DNA of 64,000 nucleotides from Paraburkholderia sp. FT54. GTDB taxonomy: Bacteria > Pseudomonadota > Gammaproteobacteria > Burkholderiales > Burkholderiaceae. The position numbers were made by a program, and so were the translations under genes. The notes under the pieces are model-generated. The model searched no databases, was not told the origin of the DNA, and worked only from the letters and a program-made list of their open reading frames with translations. Positions 37,321 to 45,600 of the stretch are shown one piece after another. The DNA is taken from the NCBI RefSeq assembly GCF_031585635.1, contig NZ_CP134198.1, forward strand, positions 186,001-250,000, written 5' to 3'. The stretch's first letter is position 1, and every line of letters starts with the position of its first letter.

Positions 37321-38808
37321 TTAAGCAGCGACCTGATTCAGATAGTATCGCTGCGTGAATGCTACGGGTGACAGGTAATCTAGACGAGCCTGCGTGCGCT
37401 GTCGGTTATAAAACATCTCGATGTATTCGCTGATGGCTCGCCTGGCTTCATCGCGCGTGGCGAAGCGTCGATGATAGACCAGCTCGCTTTTTAGAGTGCC
37501 CCAAAACGATTCGATCGGCGCGTTGTCAAAGCAGTTTCCTCGTCGACTCATTGACGCCTGCATGCGGAACTGGCCGACGAGATCCTGATATGCGTGAGCG
37601 CAGTATTGGGCGGATTCAACCCGTCGTCCAACACTAGATTGTTGAACAGATTTTAGATACTCGTCCAGAGCTTCGGCAGGTGTCTTCCAGCCAAGTGTTT
37701 TCCGGGGTCTGGTATTCAGTGCATTGGCAACGGCCTGGATCTCTCGAGCGCTCCACCTGGATAGGTCTGTGCCCTTTGGAAAGTATTGTCGCAGAAGGCC
37801 GTTCGTGTTCTCGTTCGTGCCGCGTTGCCATGGACTGTGCGGGTCGGCGAAGAATACCTTTACCCCGGACTCGACGGTGAAGCGGGCGTGATCGGATAGT
37901 TCCTTGCCACGATCCCAGGTCAATGACCGCCACAACTGGGCAGGCATGTCAGTCACGGTCTTCTTGAGCGCATTGGCCATCGTGACAGCTCCGTAGCCAG
38001 CCAGCGCGGGGCCGTTCTTCGTTCGGGGAGTCAACCCATAGCCTTTCTCCCGAGGCAGGTGCACGAGCATGGTGAAACGGCTTGATCTCTCCACCAGCGT
38101 CCCAATAGCAGATCGGTTCAGGCCGATGATCAGGTCACCCTCCCAATGCCCTGGCACGGCACGATCCTGCACTTCTGCAGGCCGGCTAGAGATCATCACA
38201 TCCTCGCTAACGTGCGCCCAAGCCTTGGCTTGTGCCCTGGCTCTCGGTACGCGCAACGCCCGCCCTGTGCGAAGACAGCTGACCAGTTCGCGCTTGAGGG
38301 CACCTCGGCTCTGGATATAGAGAGCCTGGTAAATCGCTTCGTGAGAGATGCGCATAGATTCGTCATCCGGGAAGTCGAACTGCAGCCGTTTGGAAATCTG
38401 TTCGGGTGACCAGCCATTAGCCCATTTACGGTCACCGCGATGCGGCTTGTTTCTCCCTTTGAACGGCGCTTGCCGAGGCCCAGCAATCGCACGGCCATCC
38501 GCATCGCGAACCTTGCCCTCCAAACGGTCTTGCACGTAGTGGTGCAGCCGTGGGTTAGTCACCAGTTTCGACGGTTTGGGTCTTCTGGCAACCAGTTCGG
38601 CCTTCCACTGCGCAACCGAAGCCCGATAATCAAGCTGGCCGCTGCGAGTTGCAGCGTTACGTGTCAGTTCCCGGGAGACCGTTGACGGGCTGCGTCCGAT
38701 ACGGCGAGCGATCTCGCGTATTCCGACGCCCTGGACCGTGGCGTGGTCAAACGGCTCACGCGCGTCATGACGTTGCCCGTCTGTGTCTACCACCGCCTTC
38801 GTCGCCAC
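37321..38808 (-). mobile_element. IS30-family transposase fused in frame to an IS3-family transposase tail
   Basis: One open frame of 495 codons. Residues ~27-397 are an IS30 transposase: GIREIARRIGRSPSTVSREL (HTH), GHWEGDLIIGLNRSAIGTLV, SLTWDRGKELSDHARF and NTRPRKTLGWKTPAEALDEY. After SVQQSSVGRR the frame runs into the C-terminus of an IS3-family OrfB (QYCAHAYQDLVGQFRMQASM, RRGNCFDNAPIESFWGTLKS, DYLSPVAFTQRYYLNQVAA). This suggests that IS30 inserted into an IS3-type element and lost its own stop. The first ~26 residues do not look like a normal IS30 start, so the protein may be inactive. Confidence 0.88.
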
Positions 38809-38888
38809 AACGGCGAGATAGTCTGCCCGCGTTGCCGGTTTCTCCAGGAAAACCGGCGGCGCAGCAACCCAATACGCTTTAGCGCTTT

Positions 38889-39290
38889 CTACTGGGGAGA
38901 CGGCGGATTCAAAAGCTTACTCAACGGCTTCAGTGGGCCGATTGGGAGCAGCGAGAATATCATTAAGTGCGCTTTCCCCAAGGGAAGTGCCTCAAGCATT
39001 TCATGCGCTCGACTGACGTCCGTAACGTTCAGGATGAACGCCACCCCAGCCCGGTCTTGCATTGAATACCACTGGTCAATCTTGCCCTCGAGGTAGAGTT
39101 GTGCCGTATCGCGAACTTCGGTCGGAAGAATGCGTTGGACAAGTTGCATGTCCGTGCCCGGCGGAAAGATACTAATCGCCAATATCTTCGTGGTTGGCGT
39201 GGTCGGCATCGGAGTGGTTTGCGCCATGGAGACTCCAGCAGAAGCGACCAGCACAGAGGCTGTTGTCAAATTCAGAAGAAAGCGTTTCAC
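38889..39290 (-). CDS. Exported muconolactone-isomerase-like small protein
   Basis: Encodes 133 residues from a GTG at 39288-39290. A clean signal peptide (MKRFLLNLTTASVLVASAG, cleavage near SMAQ) precedes an alpha/beta-barrel-like body (ILPTEVRDTAQLYLEGKIDQ, AGVAFILNVTDVSRAHEMLE) similar to the muconolactone delta-isomerase/ferredoxin-like superfamily. The start overlaps the stop of a truncated methyltransferase gene (GTGA). The 3' end lies next to the IS30/IS3 chimera. Role unknown; periplasmic location is likely. Confidence 0.65.
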   Translation of the reverse strand: MKRFLLNLTTASVLVASAGVSMAQTTPMPTTPTTKILAISIFPPGTDMQLVQRILPTEVRDTAQLYLEGKIDQWYSMQDRAGVAFILNVTDVSRAHEMLEALPLGKAHLMIFSLLPIGPLKPLSKLLNPPSPQ

Positions 39291-39508
39291 GCAACGTCCA
39301 ACACCGACATGTCGGCAGAGATTCCGGCCAGTTGGGCAATATCGGTGGTGGCAGCAAGCCCATGCGGGTGAAAGTGGTCGAGGGCGCCCAGTTGCTGTGG
39401 TGTGAGCGGGTGATTTTCCGGCCCAGGGACCGTCAGTGCGATCTTCAGCCGATCGGTCAGGCCGGTCGCGCGATAGTGTTCGCGTACGCCACCAAGTGCA
39501 TCAGTCAT
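39287..39508 (-). pseudogene. N-terminal fragment of a SAM-dependent methyltransferase
   Basis: Encodes 73 residues: VREHYRATGLTDRLKIALTV, then LTPQQLGALDHFHPHG and ADMSVLDVA, stopping just where the SAM-binding motif (VLDVGxGxG) should continue. The rest of a UbiE-like methyltransferase is missing. The stop overlaps the start of the exported protein gene by GTGA, so a deletion has joined the two genes. No methyltransferase activity is possible. Confidence 0.75.
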
Positions 39509-39544
39509 CGCAAAATCCTCACTGCTTCGATCGGTAGTCGTTCG

Positions 39545-40018
39545 TTACGGCAACTCTTCAATACAAGGAGGCTGGCGCGAGGCCACACCAGGTGCCGTAT
39601 TCAGCGCTGCGGCTTCTGGTCCCGTCAGATAGCAATCTCGGAAGCGCTCATCGACGCGTTCCCCCATCCGTTTCGAAAACAGCAGCGCTGCGTTGAGCGG
39701 GCGATGATTGATGACCACGGAATCCGTCTCGCCCTGTTCGTTCAGATGCGCGACGACCACCGTTTCGATCGGCACGCCCTGGATCTGCGACCGATAGGAT
39801 TTCATGTACAAACCGTTGCCGATCTCGCCCTTGTAGCTGTGATGCTGGAATTCGTAGAGCGAGACCGCGTGTTTGATTACGGAGAGAATATCGGCTCGTC
39901 CCTCGATCAGACGCTTCAGCACGGTGGCTTCGAGCGTCGCGTTTTCGGCGAGCCTCGCCAGCCAGAGCGGCGGACCGCCTGCGGGCGCCAGCACGGGGGC
40001 TGTGTCGTTGAATTTCAT
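39545..40018 (-). CDS. SnoaL/NTF2-like protein
   Basis: Encodes 157 residues. The pattern TVLKRLIEGRADILSVIKHA, YKGEIGNGLYMKSYRSQIQG, VPIETVVVAHLNEQGETDSV and a final helix matches the cone-shaped NTF2-like fold of SnoaL-type proteins, which include isomerases, cyclases and non-enzymatic carriers. Its start overlaps the tautomerase stop by four bases (ATGA), so both are made from one transcript and may act on the same small molecule. Confidence 0.7.
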   Translation of the reverse strand: MKFNDTAPVLAPAGGPPLWLARLAENATLEATVLKRLIEGRADILSVIKHAVSLYEFQHHSYKGEIGNGLYMKSYRSQIQGVPIETVVVAHLNEQGETDSVVINHRPLNAALLFSKRMGERVDERFRDCYLTGPEAAALNTAPGVASRQPPCIEELP

Positions 40019-40569
40019 GCTGGACGCTCCAGTTGCGGTTTGTTCGTCATGCCTGCGCTGGAGGCATCGAGCGCTGCTTCGAGCGTGATGCGCGCCTTTT
40101 CGAGGCGGCGTCGCGCGAGGCGTCCAACGCCCGCGCCGCGCTCAGACTCGCCCGCCAGCAGCGCATGAATATCGGGCAGCATCCAGATCGCCCCGCGCGT
40201 CCCCCATGCGCCATCCGGAATCTCGGTCGGGAAGACCCAGACGCGCGGCGCAACGTCATCGTACGGCCGGTTCTCCGCGCGCGCCACCGCTTCCGTGACG
40301 TTTCTGACGAGCGAGCGACGCGATTCGTCGGTGTATTGCCCTTCGGGCGCAGACGGACTGATCCGGTAACGTCTCGTGTTCGTGCGTTCGCCGCCGATGT
40401 AGATCGCATCAGGCCGATGCAGATGGAACACGGTGACACGCTGTGCGATCGGATTGGCGGGATCGTACCCTTCCGCCTTGATCAGGATGTCGGTCAGTTC
40501 CTTGACGAGGCGCGCTTCGGCCTCGGGTGTCAAGGCGTCTTCGGGCCACAGTGCATCGATCATTGGCAT
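40015..40569 (-). CDS. Tautomerase-superfamily protein
   Basis: Encodes 184 residues. After removal of Met the protein begins with Pro (MPMIDALWPEDALTPEAEAR), the catalytic base of 4-oxalocrotonate tautomerase and MIF-like enzymes. The body (EARLVKELTDILIKAEGYDP, RRSLVRNVTEAVARAENRPY) suggests two tautomerase modules, the second lacking its own Pro1. It is divergent from the broken GlxA-type regulator (104-base gap) and coupled to a SnoaL-like gene. Confidence 0.75.
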   Translation of the reverse strand: MPMIDALWPEDALTPEAEARLVKELTDILIKAEGYDPANPIAQRVTVFHLHRPDAIYIGGERTNTRRYRISPSAPEGQYTDESRRSLVRNVTEAVARAENRPYDDVAPRVWVFPTEIPDGAWGTRGAIWMLPDIHALLAGESERGAGVGRLARRRLEKARITLEAALDASSAGMTNKPQLERPA

Positions 40570-40673
40570 GGTGCTGCTCCTGCTTTCAGGTCATTGGATG
40601 TGGCCATGACCGGGGTTTCTCGTGCGGCCGGAAGTGGCAGCATCGCCATTATTCAGGGAATTTCAGACACGCA

Positions 40674-41710
40674 ATGGCCATCGTCCGCATCTGGGTCTAT
40701 GACGGAATCCTCGCGTCCGGCGTCGCGGGCCCTGTTGACGTCTTCAGCGCGGCCAATCAGTTCCATGCGCGCAAGGCTGCACCGGGCACGACATCCCCGC
40801 CCGTGTTTGCATGGCGCGTGGAATCTCTCGACGGGCAACCCGTCACGGCTGCGTCGGGCCAGATCATTCACGTCGACGGCAAGATCGACCCGCGCAAACG
40901 GGCGGACGCCGTTCTGCTGACGGCACCGTTTTTCTCGAACATCGACGAGTTCATCGGGCGCCGCGAGCAGTTGAACGCGCTGTCTTCCGCACTGCGGCGT
41001 CAACGCAAGGCAGGTGCCGTGCTGGCGGCTTATTGCACGGCCAACTACCTGCTCGCCGAGGCGGGCCTGCTGGATGGCGGCGCCGCAGCGACGCACTGGG
41101 CGAGAGCCGCGGACTTCGCGCGCCGCTATCCGCGTGTCGAAGTTCGCGCACAGGAACTGCTGATCGCGCAAGACGGCATCATCTCGGGCGGTTCCGTGAC
41201 GTCGTATCTGAATCTCGCGGTGCGGCTCGTCGAAACATTCGCCGGCGAAGAACTCGCCACGATGACCGCGAAGGCGCTGTTGATCGATATGAACCGGACT
41301 TCGCAGGCTTCCTTTGCAACGCTTCTCGACGAACATGGGCATACCGACACGCTCGTCGCGCGCGCCAGCAGCAGATGGAGGCTACGCTGCAGCAGGGATT
41401 CCGGCTGAGCGATCTGGCGGCGTCGCTTGCGGTCAGCGAACGCACGCTCAATCGCCGTTTCAACGAAGCCGTCGGGCTCGCACCGTTGGCGTATCTGCAG
41501 AATCTGCGCATCGAGGTCGCGAAAAGGTTGCTGGAAACGCGGCCAATTGGGCTTGAGACGGTGAGTCAGCGGGTCGGTTATGGCGATATCAGCACATTTC
41601 GGCAATTGTTCAAGCGCAAGACCGGGCTGTCAGCGGGTGAATATCAAATGCGCTTCTCGCGTGCCGCGGCGGCAAATATCGAGGCGGGGTCAGACCGCAA
41701 CGACGGCTGA
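40674..41710 (+). pseudogene. GlxA/FtrA-type AraC regulator, frameshifted
   Basis: From ATG 40674 the first frame gives a DJ-1/PfpI-like domain (IWVYDGILASGVAGPVDVFS, AYCTANYLLAEAGLLDGG with the conserved C, THWARAADFARRYP). A one-base change near 41365 shifts the frame after DTLVARA; the C-terminal AraC helix-turn-helix (QQGFRLSDLAASLAVSERTL, RVGYGDISTFRQLFKRKTGL) is read in another frame to 41710. An intact protein would regulate the divergent tautomerase genes. A sequencing error is possible. Confidence 0.85.
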
Positions 41711-41921
41711 CGCGTCGCAAGATCATCACGCCGCAGTCCTCGTCTTTTCCCTCCCTCTTTCCCGCATTGCCCTTTTTGTATCTCAACGTATCTGCAACAG
41801 ATAGGGATACGCACGCTTACGCATAACCGGTTTTCGGACACAAGCGGGATACGTTCATCCGCTCAAATGCGCCCATCGCGAGCAAAACACCGCACCGCAA
41901 AAACTGGGCTTACCGAGGTAG

Positions 41922-41931
41922 TGCATATGCA
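41922..41931. promoter_or_regulatory. Palindrome TGCATATGCA over the marR start (candidate operator)
   Basis: The perfect 10-base palindrome spans the marR start codon (ATG at 41927). Related palindromes precede the nitrilase gene and the NmrA-like gene, which suggests autoregulation by MarR. Confidence 0.5.
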
Positions 41932-42409
41932 ACACGAGTCGAACGCAACCGTTGAACTGGACCGCCCCGCGGATGAACCGCTGAGCAGCCAGATCGCGCG
42001 CAATTGTCTGCTGACGCGCACCCGGCAGATCGCCCGCGTCATGACTTCCGTTTATGACGATGCGTTGCGTCCGTTCGGCATCGTGGCGCCGCAGTTCTCA
42101 TTGCTCGTGCTGATCGCGGAGTTCGGGCCTATTAGCCGCTCAGATCTGGGCCGACGGAATCATCACGAGCGCTCGACGCTGACAAGGAATCTGCAGCCGC
42201 TGATCGCGCAGGGCTGGGTTGCCGAGGGCGCCCCGGCAAGCGATGGTCGAAGCCGCCCTCTCTCGCTCACGCACGAAGGCAACGCGCTGCTCAAAAACGC
42301 CGCGAGCGCGTGGTCGGCTGCACAGAGCCACGCGACGCGCCTCCTCGGCGAAAGCGGCGCCCATGAGCTCATGAATATCGCACGCAAATTGCCGCTGCGC
42401 ATGGTCTGA
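41927..42409 (+). CDS. MarR-family transcriptional regulator
   Basis: Encodes 160 residues from ATG 41927 (GAGGT upstream); the frame is open to 41867. A winged helix-turn-helix is clear: FSLLVLIAEFGPISRSDLGR, RNHHERSTLTRNLQPLIAQG, then the wing ASDGRSRPLSLTHEG. MarR proteins usually repress nearby genes until a small aromatic or phenolic ligand binds. Identical palindromic sequences at its own start and ahead of the next two transcription units suggest it controls the nitrilase/epoxide hydrolase/NmrA cluster. Confidence 0.88.
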   Translation: MQHESNATVELDRPADEPLSSQIARNCLLTRTRQIARVMTSVYDDALRPFGIVAPQFSLLVLIAEFGPISRSDLGRRNHHERSTLTRNLQPLIAQGWVAEGAPASDGRSRPLSLTHEGNALLKNAASAWSAAQSHATRLLGESGAHELMNIARKLPLRMV

Positions 42410-42425
42410 AGTTTTTCGGTCGATG

Positions 42426-42437
42426 TTGCATATGCAA
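42426..42437. promoter_or_regulatory. Palindrome TTGCATATGCAA before the nitrilase gene (candidate MarR operator)
   Basis: A perfect 12-base palindrome 48 bases ahead of the nitrilase start and 17 bases after the marR stop. It shares the TGCATATGCA core with the marR start site. Confidence 0.55.
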
Positions 42438-42484
42438 GATTGACCAACGTCTGGTACCCCTCCCCTCTCGTCAAGGAGTTTGTC

Positions 42485-43477
42485 ATGAAAGTCGTCAAAG
42501 CCGCCGCCGTCCAGTTCAGCCCGGTGCTCTATAGCCGTGAAGCAACCGTCACCAAGGTCGTGCAGAAGATCCACGAACTCGGCCAGAAAGGCGTGCAGTT
42601 CGCCACCTTCCCCGAAACGGTCGTGCCTTATTACCCTTACTTTGCGGCCGTCCAGACGGGCATCGAGCTTCTGTCGGGCACCGAACATCTGCGCCTGCTC
42701 GAACAGGCTGTCACTGTGCCGTCCGCTGCCACCGACGCGATCGGCGAAGCCGCGCGAAAGGCCGGCATGGTCGTGTCCATTGGCGTCAATGAGCGCGATG
42801 GCGGCACGCTGTACAACACGCAATTGCTCTTCGATGCCGACGGTACGCTGATCCAGCGCCGCCGCAAGATCACGCCGACGCATTTCGAACGCATGATCTG
42901 GGGCCAGGGAGATGGCTCGGGCTTGCGTGCAGTCGACAGCGCAGTCGGCCGTATCGGCCAGCTCGCATGCTTCGAGCACAACAACCCGCTCGCCCGCTAC
43001 GCGATGATCGCCGACGGCGAGCAGATCCATTCGGCGATGTACCCGGGTTCCGCCTTTGGCGAGGGCTTTCCCCAGCGCATGGAAATCAACATCCGCCAGC
43101 ATGCGCTCGAATCCGGCGCGTTCGTCGTCAATGCAACGGCGTGGCTGGACGCGGACCAGCAGGCGCAAATCATGAAAGATACCGGTTGTGGAATCGGTCC
43201 GATCTCGGGCGGCTGCTTCACCACGATCGTCGCGCCTGACGGCATGCTGATGGCCGAGCCGCTTCGCTCGGGTGAAGGCGAAGTGATCGTCGATCTCGAC
43301 TTCACGCAAATCGACCGCCGCAAGATGCTGATGGACTCGGCCGGCCACTACAACCGCCCCGAATTGCTGAGTCTGATGATCGACCGTACGCCGACCGCGC
43401 ATGTTCACGAACGCGCTTCGCATCCGACGATCGTCAACGACCAGGGCTCCGACGATCTGCGCACCCAGACTGCATGA
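42485..43477 (+). CDS. Nitrilase
   Basis: Encodes 330 residues from ATG 42485 (AAGGAG upstream). The nitrilase triad is complete: Glu in ATFPETVVPYYPYFA, Lys in RRRKITPTHFERM and Cys in IGQLACFEHNNPLARYAM. The C-terminal GEVIVDLDFTQIDRRKMLMD is typical. The signature CFEH differs from the common CWEH of aliphatic and arylaceto-nitrilases, so substrate range cannot be assigned. The enzyme hydrolyses nitriles to carboxylic acids plus ammonia in the cytoplasm. A hydrolase gene follows after 43 bases. Confidence 0.92.
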   Translation: MKVVKAAAVQFSPVLYSREATVTKVVQKIHELGQKGVQFATFPETVVPYYPYFAAVQTGIELLSGTEHLRLLEQAVTVPSAATDAIGEAARKAGMVVSIGVNERDGGTLYNTQLLFDADGTLIQRRRKITPTHFERMIWGQGDGSGLRAVDSAVGRIGQLACFEHNNPLARYAMIADGEQIHSAMYPGSAFGEGFPQRMEINIRQHALESGAFVVNATAWLDADQQAQIMKDTGCGIGPISGGCFTTIVAPDGMLMAEPLRSGEGEVIVDLDFTQIDRRKMLMDSAGHYNRPELLSLMIDRTPTAHVHERASHPTIVNDQGSDDLRTQTA

Positions 43478-43520
43478 CCTGCGAACGTCGAACTGTCCCT
43501 CTATCGAAGGAGGATTTGCT

Positions 43521-44564
43521 TTGAACGCAATAATCAGGACCGGCTGCGCGAGCATCGTCGTTGCGGCGCTGATGGCGGCCACCTCGCCCGGCTACACGCA
43601 AACGTCCGCAACGGAGGCACCCGTCGCAACGCATGCGCGCAAGCCCGCGGCCGCAAAGACCGGCATCCCGGACAGTACGCTGGTGAAGTCGCTGCCCGGA
43701 TTCAGAAATGGCTATGCAACCGTGAGCGGCTTCAGGCTGCATTATGTGGTCGGCGGCAAGGGCGCGCCGCTCGTGTTGCTGCCCGGTTGGCCCGAAACGT
43801 CGTGGACCTTCCACAAGATCATGCCAGCGCTCGCCGGGCATTACACCGTGATCGTGGTCGATCTGCGCGGCATGGGCGCTTCGTCGAAGCCCGCCGACGG
43901 TTACGACAAGAAAACCATGGCCGTCGATATTCACGAACTCGTGAAGTCACTCGGTTACGACAAGGCCAGCGTTGCCGGCCATGACATCGGCTCGGCCGTC
44001 GCGTTCGCCTATGCGGCGAACTATCCGCAGGCCACAGATCGGCTCGTGATGCTCGAACTGCCCCACCCCGACGATAGTCTTCTGACGTTTCCACTGCTGC
44101 CGCAAGGTAATGTCGGTGACAAGCCTGGCAATGCGCGACCGTACCTGTGGTGGTTCGGGTTCAACCAGATTCACGGACTCCCGGAGAAGTTGCTTGCCGG
44201 CCGCTTCGGGCTTGAGCAGAACTGGATCTTCACCTATTTTTTGAAGAACGAAAGCGCGATCGATGCACGCGACCGCGCGGTCTACGAGCACGCGTACAAC
44301 AGCGTCGATGCCATTCGCGCAAGCGACGCCTGGTATCAGGTGCTGCCGCAAGACATCGTCGATTACAGGAACTACGGCAAGCTCGATATGCCCGTTCTCG
44401 CGATGGGCGGCCCCGCCTACGGGTGGATGAAGAAAGTCATCGGACAAAAGGCGGAAAACCTCAGCGCGGTCGAAGTGCAGAACAGCGGCCACTTTGTCCA
44501 GGAGGAGCAACCCGAGCTTGTCGCGCAGACGATGCTCGACTTTCTGCAACGCACATACGATTGA
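43521..44564 (+). CDS. Exported alpha/beta hydrolase (epoxide hydrolase-like)
   Basis: Encodes 347 residues from TTG 43521, chosen for AAGGAGGATTTG just upstream. A signal peptide (IIRTGCASIVVAALMAATSP, then GYTQT) directs it to the periplasm. Alpha/beta-hydrolase motifs: LLPGWPETSWTFHKIMP (oxyanion HGxP-like with G-W-P), nucleophile in VAGHDIGSAVAFAYA and the late His in NSGHFVQEEQPE. The GHD nucleophile elbow is typical of epoxide hydrolases and haloalkane dehalogenases. It follows the nitrilase on the same transcript. Confidence 0.85.
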   Translation: MNAIIRTGCASIVVAALMAATSPGYTQTSATEAPVATHARKPAAAKTGIPDSTLVKSLPGFRNGYATVSGFRLHYVVGGKGAPLVLLPGWPETSWTFHKIMPALAGHYTVIVVDLRGMGASSKPADGYDKKTMAVDIHELVKSLGYDKASVAGHDIGSAVAFAYAANYPQATDRLVMLELPHPDDSLLTFPLLPQGNVGDKPGNARPYLWWFGFNQIHGLPEKLLAGRFGLEQNWIFTYFLKNESAIDARDRAVYEHAYNSVDAIRASDAWYQVLPQDIVDYRNYGKLDMPVLAMGGPAYGWMKKVIGQKAENLSAVEVQNSGHFVQEEQPELVAQTMLDFLQRTYD

Positions 44565-44600
44565 TCAACGCATGTATGCGGACACTTTCGCAATCAAGTG

Positions 44601-44614
44601 TGTATATGCATACA
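44601..44614. promoter_or_regulatory. Palindromic TGTATATGCATACA before the NmrA-like gene (candidate MarR operator)
   Basis: A partial palindrome with an exact TATGCATA core, 32 bases ahead of the NmrA-like start. Resembles the TGCATATGCA sites at 41922 and 42426. Confidence 0.45.
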
Positions 44615-44645
44615 TAAACCGGATTCTGTTTAAGAGGTACCTGGT

Positions 44646-45578
44646 ATGACAACGAAACCTGTCTACGATCGGCCCATTCTCGTCACGGGCGCAGGCGGCG
44701 CGATCGGCGGTATTGGCCGCAACGTGACCGCGACGCTGCTCGCAAAGGGCCATACGGTCCGCGCGCTGGTCCGCAAGGAAGACGAACGCGCCGACGAGTT
44801 GCGCCGCTTTGGCGCTGAAGTCGTGGTGGGCGATCTGACCGATCTCGCCTCGATGCACCGCGCAATCGAAGGCTGCGCGCGCGTCTACTTCGGCATGTCC
44901 GTCTCTGCGGCGTATCTCGAAGCAACCGTCAATTTTGCTGCCGTGGCGCGTCATCATGGAGTTGAAGTCATTGTGAACATGTCGCAAATGACGGTCACGG
45001 AAATGAGCATCACGGAGACCACCGACAGTCCCCAGCATAAGCTGCACTGGCTTGCCGAGCAGGTCTTGCAATGGTCGGGGCTGCCCGTCGTCACGGTTCG
45101 GCCGACGGCGTTTCTCGAGAGCTTCTTCCTGACGCTGGGCGCAGCCGGCGTGCGCGACAACGACGAACTCGCCTTGCCCCTTGGCAACAGCAAGACCTCG
45201 CCCATTTCCGCCGTCGATGTCGCGAATGCGGTGTCGGTGATTCTCGAGGACCCGGCGCCGCATATCGGCAGGATCTATAATCTGACGGGCCTCGAATCAA
45301 ATGATCTCGAGCAGGCCGCGCGCGTCTTTTCGCACGCGCTCGGCCGGCCCATCCGTTACCGGAATGTGCCTGTGGCGCCGTGGTCGGACAAATTGCGCGA
45401 ACTCGGCATTCCCGCTCACGTCGTCGATCATCTGGCCGCGATGGCCGACCTGCACGCTCAGGGACGATACGACCGCATGACGAACGACCTGTTCGAACTC
45501 ACGGGCCGCAAACCCATGAGCATGTACGACTTCGTGAGACTCCACATCGCAGACTTCACGCCCAACGCAACGCGCTGA
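44646..45578 (+). CDS. NmrA-like NAD(P)-binding protein
   Basis: Encodes 310 residues. The Rossmann start ILVTGAGGAIGGIGRNVTAT, then VRALVRKEDERADELRRFGA and VVVGDLTDLASMHRAI, place it in the atypical short-chain dehydrogenase group (NmrA/QOR2-like). The Tyr-x-x-x-Lys catalytic pair is not evident, so it may be a redox sensor or a quinone/azo-type reductase. RVYFGMSVSAAYLEATVNFA and VVTVRPTAFLESFFLTLG are typical family segments. It follows an MarR-type palindrome and precedes a Tat-exported hydrolase by 22 bases. Confidence 0.85.
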   Translation: MTTKPVYDRPILVTGAGGAIGGIGRNVTATLLAKGHTVRALVRKEDERADELRRFGAEVVVGDLTDLASMHRAIEGCARVYFGMSVSAAYLEATVNFAAVARHHGVEVIVNMSQMTVTEMSITETTDSPQHKLHWLAEQVLQWSGLPVVTVRPTAFLESFFLTLGAAGVRDNDELALPLGNSKTSPISAVDVANAVSVILEDPAPHIGRIYNLTGLESNDLEQAARVFSHALGRPIRYRNVPVAPWSDKLRELGIPAHVVDHLAAMADLHAQGRYDRMTNDLFELTGRKPMSMYDFVRLHIADFTPNATR

Positions 45579-45600
45579 TCCTAGGCAGGAGACCGATCCC

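Noticed and set aside
42140..43582. 480-codon minus-strand frame opposite marR and the nitrilase
   Set aside because: Complement shadow; the plus-strand nitrilase keeps a full catalytic triad and a strong ribosome site.
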